A stretch of 42,888 bases of DNA from positions 1 through 42,888 of the forward strand of contig NZ_WUUU01000009.1 in assembly GCF_009831555.1 (NCBI RefSeq). Direction: 5' to 3'. The position numbers and the translations under genes were made by a program. Shown piece by piece: positions 22,837 through 31,358 of this stretch. Numbering within the stretch: the stretch's first letter is position 1; each line of letters starts with the position of its first letter. Source of the stretch: Halobacterium bonnevillei. Its GTDB lineage: Archaea > Halobacteriota > Halobacteria > Halobacteriales > Halobacteriaceae. The notes beneath the pieces are model-generated. The model saw only the letters and a list, made by a program, of their open reading frames with translations. It ran no database searches and was not told the DNA's origin.

Positions 22837-23818
22837 ACATCCCGTCCGCGCGGGCGTCGTCGGCGTCGGCAGCATGGGGCAGAACCACGCACGCGTCTAC
22901 GATTCGCTGTCCGGCGTCTCGCTCGTCGGCGTCGCGGACGCGGACGAGTCGCAGGCGGCCGCCGTCGCGGCAGCCTGCGGAACGACCGCGGTCGAAGACG
23001 ACGTGCTGTTCGAGCAGACTGACGTCGTCTCCATCTCGGTGCCGACGCAGTACCACTACGACATCACGCGGCGCGCACTGGAGGCCGGGGTCGACGTGCT
23101 CGTCGAGAAGCCGTTCGTCGCCGAGCCAGCGGAGGGCCGGGAGCTCATCGAGTGCGCCGAACGGAACGATGCGATAATCCAGGTCGGTCACGTCGAGCGG
23201 TTCAATCCGGTCGTGGAGGCCCTCGAACGCATCGTCTCGAACCTCGACGTCATTGCGACGCACGCGCAGCGCCTGAGTCCGCCGCCGGACCGGGACATCG
23301 ACGACACGGCGACGATGGACCTCATGATCCACGACATCGACCTGGTGCGGACGCTCGTCGACGGATCCGTCGAATCCTGTGGCGCGTTCGGCGCCGCGAA
23401 CGGCCGCTACGCCGTCGGCACCCTGCAGTTCGACTCCGGCGTGGTGTCGAACCTGACCGCGAGCCGGGTGACCCAGGAGGAAGTCCGCCAGCTCACCGTC
23501 TCCGCGAAGACGTGCCGCGTGAAAGCGGACCTGCTCGAGCAGACGGTCGAGATTCACCGTGATTCGGCGGCCGAGTTCGCCGACGACATCGGGGACGTCG
23601 ACTGCCGCGGCGAGGACGTCGTCGAGCAGATCGCCGTCCAGGACGCGGAACCACTCGAGCGAGAGCTCCGAGCGTTCGTGGAGGCCGCCCGCGCCGGTGC
23701 GGAGCCGCGCGTGACCGGCGAGGACGGCCTCCGCGTGCTGGAGATTGCCCACGCGGTCGAGAGCGACCGCGTCCACGGCGAGCGTCGGTCGGATCGGTCC
23801 GAAGTCATGCCGAGCTGA
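22829..23818 (+). CDS. Gfo/Idh/MocA family sugar-nucleotide 3-dehydrogenase (WbpB/WlbA-like)
   Basis: A 329-residue NAD(P)-dependent oxidoreductase. Rossmann motif G-V-V-G-V-G-S-M-G-Q-N-H-A-R-V-Y at residues about 9-24. The catalytic E-K-P-F with Lys94 is next, followed by H-V-E-R-F-N-P-V and the family H-D-I-D-L (H-x-x-D) motif. Beside a DegT aminotransferase and a hexapeptide acetyltransferase, the likely role is oxidation of C3 of UDP-GlcNAcA, as WbpB/WlbA do. Exact substrate is inferred from context. It overlaps the aminotransferase by 8 bases and ends 55 bases before a fresh promoter element. Confidence 0.88.
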   Translation: MSEHPVRAGVVGVGSMGQNHARVYDSLSGVSLVGVADADESQAAAVAAACGTTAVEDDVLFEQTDVVSISVPTQYHYDITRRALEAGVDVLVEKPFVAEPAEGRELIECAERNDAIIQVGHVERFNPVVEALERIVSNLDVIATHAQRLSPPPDRDIDDTATMDLMIHDIDLVRTLVDGSVESCGAFGAANGRYAVGTLQFDSGVVSNLTASRVTQEEVRQLTVSAKTCRVKADLLEQTVEIHRDSAAEFADDIGDVDCRGEDVVEQIAVQDAEPLERELRAFVEAARAGAEPRVTGEDGLRVLEIAHAVESDRVHGERRSDRSEVMPS

Positions 23819-23873
23819 GGGTCAATCCCCGCTCAGTCACGGAGTTTCGCTTAACGGTACTGTAACGCGGCGC

Positions 23874-23893
23874 TTATCGGATTTATAGTGAAG
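23874..23893 (+). promoter_or_regulatory. Promoter of the acetyltransferase/dehydrogenase operon (TWAY-N6-TATA element)
   Basis: TTATCGGATTTATAGTGAAG. Transcription starting near 23912 would give a leader of about 110 bases to ATG 24020. In-frame codons exist from 23888 and 23963, but the protein's family start supports 24020. Confidence 0.5.
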
Positions 23894-24019
23894 GCGTCTA
23901 CGTGCCTGTCCCCGACACGTCATGACTGGCAGTACGACGTTCGAACACCAATCGCGTCAGAGATGGCCTGTCGCCACGGACGCGTCCGTCGAGGGACGAC
24001 GGCAGACGCAGCGAGACAC

Positions 24020-24601
24020 ATGACGGTGCCAACGACCGGCGCCGACTGTGCGATAGATCCCGACGCCACTGTCGGCTACGAGTACGACGGCGCGTCCGAA
24101 GCCGCGCAGCTCGGAGACGACGCGCGGGTCCGCTCCGGCACGATAATTTACGCCGACGTCGAGGTCGGCGACCGGTTCCGGACCGGCCACAACGCGGTCG
24201 TTCGGGAGGACACGACAATCGGGGACGACGTCCTCGTCGGTACGAACGTGGTCGTCGACGGGCGGACGACTATCGGGTCGAACGTGAGCATGCAATCGGG
24301 CGTATACGTCCCCCGGAACACGGTCGTCGGCGACGACGTGTTCCTCGGGCCGTACGCGGTCCTGACGAACGACCCGTACCCGCTCCGGGAGGAGGTCGAG
24401 AACGTCGGCCCCACCATCGAACCCGGGGCATCGGTCGGCGCGAACGCGACGCTGCTCCCGGACGTCACCGTGGGAGCGGACGCATTCGTCGCGGCCGGCG
24501 CAGTCGTGACCCGGGACGTTCCCCCGAACACGCTCGCAGTCGGCGCGCCCGCCGAGTACCGCGAACTACCCGAGGTCCTCGACGGAGGGAACGGCCGATG
24601 A
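24020..24601 (+). CDS. Hexapeptide-repeat sugar N-acetyltransferase (WbpD/WlbB-like)
   Basis: A 193-residue left-handed beta-helix protein made of hexapeptide turns: I-D-P-D-A-T-V-G-Y, then G-T-I-I-Y-A-D-V-E-V-G-D, followed by G-H-N-A-V-V-R-E-D-T-T-I-G-D-D-V-L-V-G-T-N. A V-F-L-G-P-Y-A-V-L-T-N-D-P-Y-P segment carries the Asn-Asp seen in WbpD-type enzymes. The C-terminus G-A-P-A-E-Y is the usual end of these acetyltransferases. It likely acetylates the 3-amino group of the UDP-sugar made by the upstream pair. ATG 24020 chosen because it matches the family N-terminus. Its TGA overlaps the next ATG (ATGA at 24598-24601), so it is tightly coupled to the dehydrogenase gene. Confidence 0.9.
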   Translation: MTVPTTGADCAIDPDATVGYEYDGASEAAQLGDDARVRSGTIIYADVEVGDRFRTGHNAVVREDTTIGDDVLVGTNVVVDGRTTIGSNVSMQSGVYVPRNTVVGDDVFLGPYAVLTNDPYPLREEVENVGPTIEPGASVGANATLLPDVTVGADAFVAAGAVVTRDVPPNTLAVGAPAEYRELPEVLDGGNGR

Positions 24602-25989
24602 CCAGCGCGCTCGACGAACGCGTGAAGCTCTACGAATCGGATCTCGCGGCGGACCGCCAGCGCTCCGTGTTCGTCTCGGGACAGGTGCCCGTCGGCGTGT
24701 ACGGACTCGGGAAGATGGGGCTCCCGCTCGCGGCGGTGTACGCGGAAACCACTGGCAACGTCGCGGGCGTGGACGTCGACCCCGAGGTGGTGCGGTCCGT
24801 GAACCGCGGCGAGAATCCAATACAGGGGGAGCCCGGTCTGGATAGCCTCGTCCGGGAGAACGTCGTCGAGGGGGCGCTCGAAGCATTCACTGACGGCGAG
24901 AGCGTCGCCGAGGACGTCAGCATCCACGTCGTCATCGTCCCGACGCTCGTCGACGACGACGACAAGCCGGACCTGTCGGTCGTCAAGAGCGTCGCGGCGG
25001 ACATCGCGGCCGGACTCGAGCGTGGCGATATGGTCGTCTTCGAGTCGACGCTCCCGCCGCGGTCGTGCCGGGACGAACTGCTCCCGCTGCTAGAGGACCG
25101 CAGCGGGCTCGACCGCTCGGAGTTCGGCCTGGCGTTCTGCCCGGAGCGGACGTCCAGCGGCCGCGCGCTCCGAGACGTCCGCGGCGCCTACCCGAAGGTC
25201 GTCGGCGGCATCGACGGCGAGAGCACGCGCGTCGCAGAACTGATCTACGGGGAACTCACGAACAACGACGTGATTCCCGTCGCGGACGCCACCACGGCGG
25301 AGGCCGTGAAGGTCTTCGAGGGCGTCTACCGCGACGTCAACATCGCGCTCGCGAACGAACTCGGACGGCACGCCGACGAACTCGGTATCGACGTCGTCGA
25401 CGCCATCGAGGCCGCGAACACGCAGCCGTTCTGCGAAATCCACACGCCCGGCGCGGGCGTCGGCGGGCACTGCATCCCGTACTACCCGCACTTCCTCATC
25501 CAGCGATTCGAGACGCCCAGCCACCTCATGGAAACCGCACGGGAGACGAACGAGATGATGCCGCTGTACACGACAGAGCTCGCGCTCAACGGCCTCCGCG
25601 AAGCGGGCGTCCCGCCGAGTGAGGCTGACGTGGCGGTACTCGGGTTGACGTACCGACCAGGAATCGCCGAAATCCGTTCGACGCCCGCGCTCCCGATCGT
25701 CGAACACCTCAACGACGTGGGCGCGGACGTCACCGCCGTGGACCCCGTCCTCGACGACTACACGGCGTTCGAGGACGTCGGCGCGACCGTCGAGTCAGTG
25801 ACCCGGCTCGAAGACCACACGTTCGACGCCGTCGTCCTGGTGACCCCCCAGGACGCGTTCGCGTCCGTGGACGTCAGGTCGCTGCGGCGGCCCGGCGGGC
25901 AGTTACTCGTAGTGGACGGCCGCCAGGAGTTCACGCACCTGCGTGACGCGGTGGACGTCGACTACCGCGGAGTGGGGTTGCATGACTGA
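24598..25989 (+). CDS. UDP-sugar 6-dehydrogenase (WecC/WbpA superfamily), copy 1
   Basis: A 463-residue enzyme oxidising C6 of a UDP-N-acetylhexosamine to a uronic acid with NAD+. N-terminal Rossmann motif V-G-V-Y-G-L-G-K-M-G-L-P-L-A (about residues 31-44), preceded by an unusual 30-residue extension. F-E-S-T-L-P-P, F-C-P-E-R-T and A-E-A-V-K-V-F-E-G-V-Y-R-D-V-N-I-A follow, then the catalytic Cys292 in G-V-G-G-H-C-I-P-Y-Y-P, and the C-terminal G-L-T-Y-R-P-G-I-A-E-I-R-S. The Y-Y-P in place of I-D-P after HCIP sets it apart from copy 2. Substrate could be UDP-ManNAc or a 3-acetamido sugar. It overlaps both neighbours. Confidence 0.9.
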   Translation: MTSALDERVKLYESDLAADRQRSVFVSGQVPVGVYGLGKMGLPLAAVYAETTGNVAGVDVDPEVVRSVNRGENPIQGEPGLDSLVRENVVEGALEAFTDGESVAEDVSIHVVIVPTLVDDDDKPDLSVVKSVAADIAAGLERGDMVVFESTLPPRSCRDELLPLLEDRSGLDRSEFGLAFCPERTSSGRALRDVRGAYPKVVGGIDGESTRVAELIYGELTNNDVIPVADATTAEAVKVFEGVYRDVNIALANELGRHADELGIDVVDAIEAANTQPFCEIHTPGAGVGGHCIPYYPHFLIQRFETPSHLMETARETNEMMPLYTTELALNGLREAGVPPSEADVAVLGLTYRPGIAEIRSTPALPIVEHLNDVGADVTAVDPVLDDYTAFEDVGATVESVTRLEDHTFDAVVLVTPQDAFASVDVRSLRRPGGQLLVVDGRQEFTHLRDAVDVDYRGVGLHD

Positions 25990-27280
25990 GACGTCCGAGG
26001 ACGTGGTCTGCGTGGTCGGTCTCGGGTACGTGGGGCTCCCGCTCGCGCTCGCGTTCGACGAGTCCGGCCTCGACGTTGTCGGGTACGACGTCGACGAGGC
26101 GAAGACGGCCGCACTCACTGACGGCACGGACCCGACCGGCGAAGTCGGGGACAGCAGGATCACGGCCTCGAACGCCTCGTTCACGCACGATCCGGCGGCA
26201 ATCGGTCGCGCGGACTACGTGATCGTCACCGTTCCGACGCCGGTCGACGACATGCAGAACCCGAATCTGGAGTACGTCGAGGCGTCCGGCCGCACCATCG
26301 GCGAGTACATCACACCGGGGACGACTGTCGTCCTCGAGTCGACAGTGTACCCTGGGGCGACGAGGAAAGTCCTGGTGCCCGCCATCGAAGCCACCTCCGG
26401 GTACGCGGTCGACCAGGAGTTCGCTATCGGGTACTCCCCCGAACGCGTCTCACCGGGCGTCGACGGACGCGGGGTCGAGGACGTGAGCAAAATCGTCGGG
26501 GCCGGTCGCGAGACGGTCCGCGAGGACCTCGTGTCGCTGTACGGCCGAATCGTCGACGCCGAGATACACCCGGCGCCGGACATCGAGACCGCGGAGGCCG
26601 CGAAAGCCATCGAGAACGTCCAGCGGGACATCAACCTCGCGCTCATCAACGAACTCGCGATGGCCTGCGACCACATGGACCTCGACACCCACGACGTGCT
26701 CGAAGCGGCGGGGACCAAGTGGAACTTCGACGACACCTACAGCCCGGGGCTCGTCGGCGGGCACTGCATCCCCATCGACCCCCTGTACCTCGTCTACCGC
26801 TCGGAGAGCGACGGTTTCTCGCCGAAACTAATCCTGCAGGCCCGCGAGATCAACGAACACGTCCCCACGCACGCCGCGCGGCTCGCGTTGCGGGCGCTCA
26901 ACGACACTGGGCGCGTGCTCGCAGAGAGCAGCCTGCTCCTCCTCGGACTCGCGTACAAACCCAACGTCGCGGACGTGGAGAACTCCGCGGTCGGCGGCGT
27001 CGTCAGCACGCTGCAGTCCTACGACGTGACGGTCGGCGGCTACGACCCGCACGCAGACGACGCGAGTATTCGACGGACCTTCGACGTCGACGTCCACGAC
27101 TCGGCGGACTTCAGGGGGTACGACGGCGTCGTCCTGACGACTGCCCACGACGAGTTCCGGGACCCGGACCTCGCGGCGATGGCCGCGGACCTCGACGACG
27201 ACCCGGTATTCGTCGACGTTCCCGGAATCGTCGACCAGCACCGAGCCGAAGCAAACGGATTCGTCTACGACAAGCTATGA
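25982..27280 (+). CDS. UDP-sugar 6-dehydrogenase (WbpA/WbpO-like), copy 2
   Basis: A 432-residue enzyme of normal length. Rossmann motif V-V-G-L-G-Y-V-G-L-P-L-A-L-A-F (about 10-24), T-V-P-T-P-V-D-D, L-E-S-T-V-Y-P-G-A-T, G-Y-S-P-E-R-V-S-P-G, and Lys in A-E-A-A-K-A-I-E-N-V-Q-R-D-I-N-L-A. Catalytic Cys262 lies in V-G-G-H-C-I-P-I-D-P-L-Y-L, with C-terminal G-L-A-Y-K-P-N-V-A-D-V-E-N-S. These are the hallmarks of UDP-GlcNAc/UDP-GalNAc 6-dehydrogenases. In this cluster it best fits the first step from UDP-GlcNAc to UDP-GlcNAcA. ATG 25982 overlaps the upstream gene by 8 bases. Confidence 0.92.
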   Translation: MTETSEDVVCVVGLGYVGLPLALAFDESGLDVVGYDVDEAKTAALTDGTDPTGEVGDSRITASNASFTHDPAAIGRADYVIVTVPTPVDDMQNPNLEYVEASGRTIGEYITPGTTVVLESTVYPGATRKVLVPAIEATSGYAVDQEFAIGYSPERVSPGVDGRGVEDVSKIVGAGRETVREDLVSLYGRIVDAEIHPAPDIETAEAAKAIENVQRDINLALINELAMACDHMDLDTHDVLEAAGTKWNFDDTYSPGLVGGHCIPIDPLYLVYRSESDGFSPKLILQAREINEHVPTHAARLALRALNDTGRVLAESSLLLLGLAYKPNVADVENSAVGGVVSTLQSYDVTVGGYDPHADDASIRRTFDVDVHDSADFRGYDGVVLTTAHDEFRDPDLAAMAADLDDDPVFVDVPGIVDQHRAEANGFVYDKL

Positions 27281-27351
27281 CCGCCAGACCAGTCACACGG
27301 ACAGACCGCACGCGGGCCCTCGACGAGGTGGTCCTGTCGTGGACGTCGTAA
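27277..27351 (+). CDS. Possible 24-residue coupling ORF between dehydrogenase and DUF354 gene
   Basis: ATG 27277 overlaps the TGA of the dehydrogenase (ATGA). The frame closes with TAA at 27349-27351, thirteen bases past the GTG start of the DUF354 gene. The predicted peptide (M-T-A-R-P-V-T-R-T-D onward) has no recognisable feature. Its position at both ends suggests it may carry ribosomes across an otherwise uncoupled gap, or simply be chance. Confidence 0.25.
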   Translation: MTARPVTRTDRTRALDEVVLSWTS

Positions 27352-28364
27352 TCAGCATCCAGCACCCCGGACACGTCCACCTCTACCGGTACGTCGCTCG
27401 CGAACTCCAGTCGCGAGGCCACCGAGTCCACGTGTTCGCCCGCGACGAACCCATCATCCGGGCGTTACTGGACACGTACGGCCTGGAGTACGAGGCACTG
27501 GCGGGCCCCGGCCGTTCGCCGGGGCCGCGGGCAGTCGGCCAACTCGCCTACGAGTGGCGGCTGCTCCGACGCGTCGCGCCGCTGTCACCGGACGTCATGA
27601 CCGCAGTCGGCGGCGTTTCCGTCGCCCACGTGTCAAAGCTCGTCGGCGCGAGGTGCGTCGTGTTCACCGACACCGAGCACGCGACGCTCACGAACGCGCT
27701 CGCGTTCCCGCTGGCCGACCGCATCTGTACGCCGCGGTACTACCGGGACGACCACGGTGCGAAACACCACCGCTACGACGGGTGTCACGAACTCGTCTAC
27801 CTCCACCCCGACCGGTTCACACCCAACCCCTCGATACTCGACGAAGCGGCGGTCGACGCGGACGAACGGTACGTCGTGTTGCGGTCGGTGGCGTGGACCG
27901 CCGCCCACGACGCCAACAACGGCGGGTTCGACGACGTCGCGGAGGTCATCGAGCGCATCGAGAGCACCGGCGCGCGCGTCCTCCTCACTGCGGAGGGCGA
28001 CGTCCCGCTGGGCTTCGCCGACCGCTGCGTGGACATCCGTCCGCACCAGATGCACGACCTGTTGTACTACGCCGACGCGTTCGTCGGAGAGGGCGCGACG
28101 ATGGCCGTCGAGAGCGGCGTCCTGGGTACGCCTGCGGTGTACGTGAATACGCTCGAGACCGGGCTCACGGACGCACTCGCCGAAGAGTACGGCCTGCTCT
28201 TCCGCTGTCACGGCGACAGCCGCCAGGAGCGCGCCGTCGAGCGCACCGTCGAACTGCTGGAGCACGAAGCGGAATACGACTGGGAGCGCCGCCGCGTCGA
28301 CCTCCTCGCGGACGTCGACGACCCCCTCGAGGCGGCAGTGAACGAGATCTGTGGCACGGCCTGA
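27339..28364 (+). CDS. DUF354 family protein (GT-B / UDP-GlcNAc 2-epimerase-like fold)
   Basis: A 341-residue protein from GTG 27339. Begins M-D-V-V-I-S-I-Q-H-P-G-H-V-H-L-Y, the DUF354 start, and continues with V-F-A-R-D-E. Later segments are A-V-G-G-V-S-V-A-H-V, F-T-D-T-E-H-A, and C-terminal A-D-A-F-V-G-E-G-A-T-M-A-V-E-S-G-V-L-G-T-P. These look like the UDP-binding half of GT-B enzymes. DUF354 is distantly related to UDP-GlcNAc 2-epimerases and glycosyltransferases and is common in archaeal glycan loci. It may be a transferase, or a 2-epimerase giving the ManNAc form; the sequence alone does not decide. It sits between the dehydrogenases and the GT4 gene in one transcription unit. Confidence 0.85.
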   Translation: MDVVISIQHPGHVHLYRYVARELQSRGHRVHVFARDEPIIRALLDTYGLEYEALAGPGRSPGPRAVGQLAYEWRLLRRVAPLSPDVMTAVGGVSVAHVSKLVGARCVVFTDTEHATLTNALAFPLADRICTPRYYRDDHGAKHHRYDGCHELVYLHPDRFTPNPSILDEAAVDADERYVVLRSVAWTAAHDANNGGFDDVAEVIERIESTGARVLLTAEGDVPLGFADRCVDIRPHQMHDLLYYADAFVGEGATMAVESGVLGTPAVYVNTLETGLTDALAEEYGLLFRCHGDSRQERAVERTVELLEHEAEYDWERRRVDLLADVDDPLEAAVNEICGTA

Positions 28365-28365
28365 G

Positions 28366-29289
28366 ATGCACGTACTCCAGATCGTCACGACCGCGTCGCC
28401 GTTCTTCGAACAGCAGGTGGAGGCGCTGGAAGCCCGCGGCGTCGACTGTACCACCGTCGAGGTTCCCGACGCCGACGGGACGCCAGCCACCCTCGACGCC
28501 TACCGGCAGTTCTACCAGCGCGTGCTCCGGGAGGGAATCGGTTCGTACGACCTCGTGCACGCGAACTACGGGCTCGTCGGACCGTTCGCGCTCGCACAGC
28601 CGACGCGCCCCGTCGTGCTCTCGCTGTGGGGCTCGGAGGTGCTCGGGGAGTCGAGACGACTGACGGCGGTGAGCACTGCGGCCGCGCGAGCCAGTGACGC
28701 CGTCGTGCTCCCGTCGGAACCGATTTCGCGAGCGTTCGACGTCCCTCACCGCGTGATTCCGTTCCCCGTGGACACTGAGACGTTCCGGCCGATTCCGCGG
28801 GCTGCGGCCCGCCAGCAGGTCGACTGGGAGCCGGACCCCCGGATCGTCCTGTTCCCGTACCACCCCGATAGGGGGGTGAAGAACTACCCGCGTGCGGAAC
28901 GTATCGTCGCGGCGGTCGACGACCGCATCGAGGACCCGGTCGAACTGCGCTGGATCTGGGGCGTCCCCCACGACGAAGTGCCGCTGTACATGAACGCCAG
29001 CGACGCGGTCCTCGTGACCTCCGACCACGAGAGCGGCCCGATGGTCGTCAAGGAGGCCGCCGCCTGCAACGTGCCCGTCGTCTCCACGGACGTCGGATTC
29101 GCGTCCGCCGTGCTGGACGGCGTCGAACACTCCCACGTCTGCAGCGCGGACGAGGGCTTCGTGGACGCCCTCACCGACGTTCTGGCGGCGGGCGAGCGGT
29201 CGAACGGCACGTCGACGCTGGAACTTCCGGACAGCGAACGCACGGGCGAACGCCTCCACGACGTCTACCGGAGCGTCGTCGAAGCGTAA
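28366..29289 (+). CDS. Family 4 glycosyltransferase (GT-B fold)
   Basis: A 307-residue protein from ATG 28366, 1 base after the DUF354 stop; a GTG at 28351 is possible but overlaps. N-terminal domain M-H-V-L-Q-I-V-T-T-A-S-P-F-F-E-Q-Q-V, then V-H-A-N-Y-G-L-V-G-P-F-A and L-S-L-W-G-S-E-V-L-G. Linker F-P-V-D-T-E-T-F. The C-terminal GT1/GT4 signature D-A-V-L-V-T-S-D-H-E-S-G-P-M-V-V-K-E-A-A-A-C carries the two-Glu (E-x7-E) pattern that binds the donor nucleotide. No transmembrane segment. It probably adds a sugar to the growing lipid-linked glycan. It closes the operon that starts at 24020. Confidence 0.9.
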   Translation: MHVLQIVTTASPFFEQQVEALEARGVDCTTVEVPDADGTPATLDAYRQFYQRVLREGIGSYDLVHANYGLVGPFALAQPTRPVVLSLWGSEVLGESRRLTAVSTAAARASDAVVLPSEPISRAFDVPHRVIPFPVDTETFRPIPRAAARQQVDWEPDPRIVLFPYHPDRGVKNYPRAERIVAAVDDRIEDPVELRWIWGVPHDEVPLYMNASDAVLVTSDHESGPMVVKEAAACNVPVVSTDVGFASAVLDGVEHSHVCSADEGFVDALTDVLAAGERSNGTSTLELPDSERTGERLHDVYRSVVEA

Positions 29290-29429
29290 CCCGCGTTGGA
29301 CGTTCCGAAGCGTTCTCTCCGCGGATACTACCGACGACCGCTCGGGCGGAGGGCCGCGGATGAACCGTCCGCCACCGGAGCGGAGACAGACACCGATCGT
29401 CGCTGACCGGTGGGCGAGACGCCGGTGGG

Positions 29430-31358
29430 TTACAGGCGCGCCTCGATCCAGTCGAGAATCGCGTCGGTCTCGTGGTGCGGCGGGGTCGTGTCGCCGTCGA
29501 GTTCGAGTTGCGGCACGAACGAGAGGCCGAGGTCTGCGGCGGCCGCGGTCGTCTGCCGGACCGGACGTTCGTAGCTGTCGTCGTCGACGCGCGCGCTGAC
29601 CTTTCCGTGGTTCCTGACGCCCGCCGCTTCCATTGCGTCAGTCAGGGCGTCCAGCGACGTCCAGTCGAGCGCCGACTGGTTGTCGAACACGTACTCGAAG
29701 AACGCCCAGTAGCTCTCGGGCTCGACGTCCCAGACGCCGAGTGCGACCTTGGAGACGAGGTCGTTCGACGGGTCCTCGAGGACGTACGATTCACTCGGGT
29801 CGTCGGGCTGGTGGGCGACGTCGCGGTACCGGACGTTCAGGTCGCCGGTCGCCACGAACTCGGTGCCGATGGCTTCGAAGTTCCCCTGGACGAACTCCTG
29901 CGTGTACGGGCACTTGAAGTTCCCGTAGACTGTCGCAGTCGGATTCCCGGGGTCAGTCCCCGTCACGCCGTACGTGTACTCGTCGACGCCCTGGGGGAGC
30001 GGCGGCCCGGTTCTCGGTTCGCCCGCGTCGTCGTCCGCGGCTTCGTCGTCGCCCCCGCTGATCGCGTCCGGCATCGCACAGGTCCCCGTGGAGTCGATGC
30101 CGCTGACGTCGACGTCACCGCCGCCGGCGACGACCTGTCCGGGGACGTCGATGGTCGCGTTGTCGACGGCGCAGTTCTGCGCTGTGTCGGTGAACACGAG
30201 GCCGTCGCGGTCGGTCCCAGTCTGGTGGACGCAGACGTCCTCGACCACGACGTCGTCGCGCCGGATCGAGGCCGCACCCCGGTAGGCGCCCCCGCCCGTG
30301 ATGGCGACGTTCTCGATGGTGGTCGTCCCCGGGTCGTCGATACCGGTCGGTTCGTCGACGAACACTGCGAAGCTCGTGGAGTCGCCGCCGGAGCCGACAA
30401 TCGCGTACGCTTCGCCGATGTAGATGCGGGAGTTCCGCAGGCGGAGGCGACCACCGGAGTACGCGTTGACGACGCCGCCGCCGCCCTGGCCGCTCTCCAT
30501 GACGATCTCGCAGCCCGAAACCTCCACGGGGCCCGGGCCGTCGGCCACCCGGATGCCGCGGGAGTTGTCGTGCTCGGGGTGGGGTTCGTCGACCGCGACG
30601 GTCGCGTTGGTGACCGAGCTGCCGGGGCTGCCGAGGCGGATCTGGGCGATGTCGTTGTTCTTGTACACGCCCCCCTCGACGTGCACCGGCCCTTCGGAGT
30701 GCGAGGCGTAGAGGCCGTTGTTGCCGAAGCCCTCGACGTGGCAGTCGCGGAACGTCACCGTGCCCTTGGAGTCGACGTAGACGCCGACGGCCGTCTGGGG
30801 TTCACTGCCGTCGGGCATCCGGAGGTTCTCCACGTAGCCGTCGCCGTCTTCGTCCCAGATGGAGACGCCGAAGGCGGTGTTTTCGCCCTCGTGGGACCCC
30901 TTCTTGCGGACGTCCCGGACGACCAGGTCGTCGTAGGCGGAGAACCCGACTGTCGGGTGGTGTTCGTCGGCCGTGTTGTCGAGGACGAACCCCTCGAAGC
31001 GGAAGTCGCGCAGACTCGCACCGCCGATCCAGACGTCGACGTCGTAGTCGGGGCCGGGGACGAGTGTCGCGTTGTCGCCCACCACGGCGACGTTCGTCGC
31101 GCCCGTGAAATCGAGGTTGTTGGCGACGTAGCGACCCTCCGGGAACCGGATGAGCGTGTCGTCGTCGACGTGTTCTTCGACGACGTCGTCGACGGGGTCC
31201 TCGCCGGTGGGGTCGGCACCCTCCTCGACGACGTCCACGACTGTGTCGTAGTCCGACGCGAGCGTCGCCGCACCCGTTCCGACGAGCGACAGCGATCCGA
31301 CCGCGACGCCAGTGCTCTTCAGGAGTGAGCGCCGTGACAGCGTGATTGGGTCTGGCAC
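29430..31358 (-). CDS. Tat-exported beta-helix protein fused to a DsbA-like domain (copy 1, CPYT)
   Basis: 642 residues from GTG 31358 (TATA-like GTTATATC about 29 bases upstream, leaderless); an ATG at 31439 would put sequence before the signal. Tat signal L-S-R-R-S-L-L-K. A pectin-lyase-like start follows: V-E-E-G-A-D-P-T-G-E-D-P, then F-P-E-G-R-Y. Right-handed parallel beta-helix turns run to about residue 435 (N-N-D-I-A-Q-I-R-L-G-S-P-G-S, N-S-R-G-I-R-V-A-D-G). An acidic linker (about 436-460) joins a DsbA-like domain (about 465-640) with V-Y-G-N-F-K-C-P-Y-T-Q-E-F, Cys483, single thiol. The same domain forms the lipoprotein at 7886-8707, and the whole layout recurs at 33812-35740. The beta-helix may bind or cleave surface glycan. 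Function unknown. Confidence 0.85.
   Translation of the reverse strand: MPDPITLSRRSLLKSTGVAVGSLSLVGTGAATLASDYDTVVDVVEEGADPTGEDPVDDVVEEHVDDDTLIRFPEGRYVANNLDFTGATNVAVVGDNATLVPGPDYDVDVWIGGASLRDFRFEGFVLDNTADEHHPTVGFSAYDDLVVRDVRKKGSHEGENTAFGVSIWDEDGDGYVENLRMPDGSEPQTAVGVYVDSKGTVTFRDCHVEGFGNNGLYASHSEGPVHVEGGVYKNNDIAQIRLGSPGSSVTNATVAVDEPHPEHDNSRGIRVADGPGPVEVSGCEIVMESGQGGGGVVNAYSGGRLRLRNSRIYIGEAYAIVGSGGDSTSFAVFVDEPTGIDDPGTTTIENVAITGGGAYRGAASIRRDDVVVEDVCVHQTGTDRDGLVFTDTAQNCAVDNATIDVPGQVVAGGGDVDVSGIDSTGTCAMPDAISGGDDEAADDDAGEPRTGPPLPQGVDEYTYGVTGTDPGNPTATVYGNFKCPYTQEFVQGNFEAIGTEFVATGDLNVRYRDVAHQPDDPSESYVLEDPSNDLVSKVALGVWDVEPESYWAFFEYVFDNQSALDWTSLDALTDAMEAAGVRNHGKVSARVDDDSYERPVRQTTAAAADLGLSFVPQLELDGDTTPPHHETDAILDWIEARL

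Noticed and set aside
21244-22875. A 543-codon minus-strand frame
   Set aside because: Antisense of the DegT aminotransferase, which has complete PLP motifs.
29472-31328. A 618-codon plus-strand frame
   Set aside because: It is the antisense of beta-helix copy 1, made of Val/Asp/Arg repeats caused by the GC-rich third positions.
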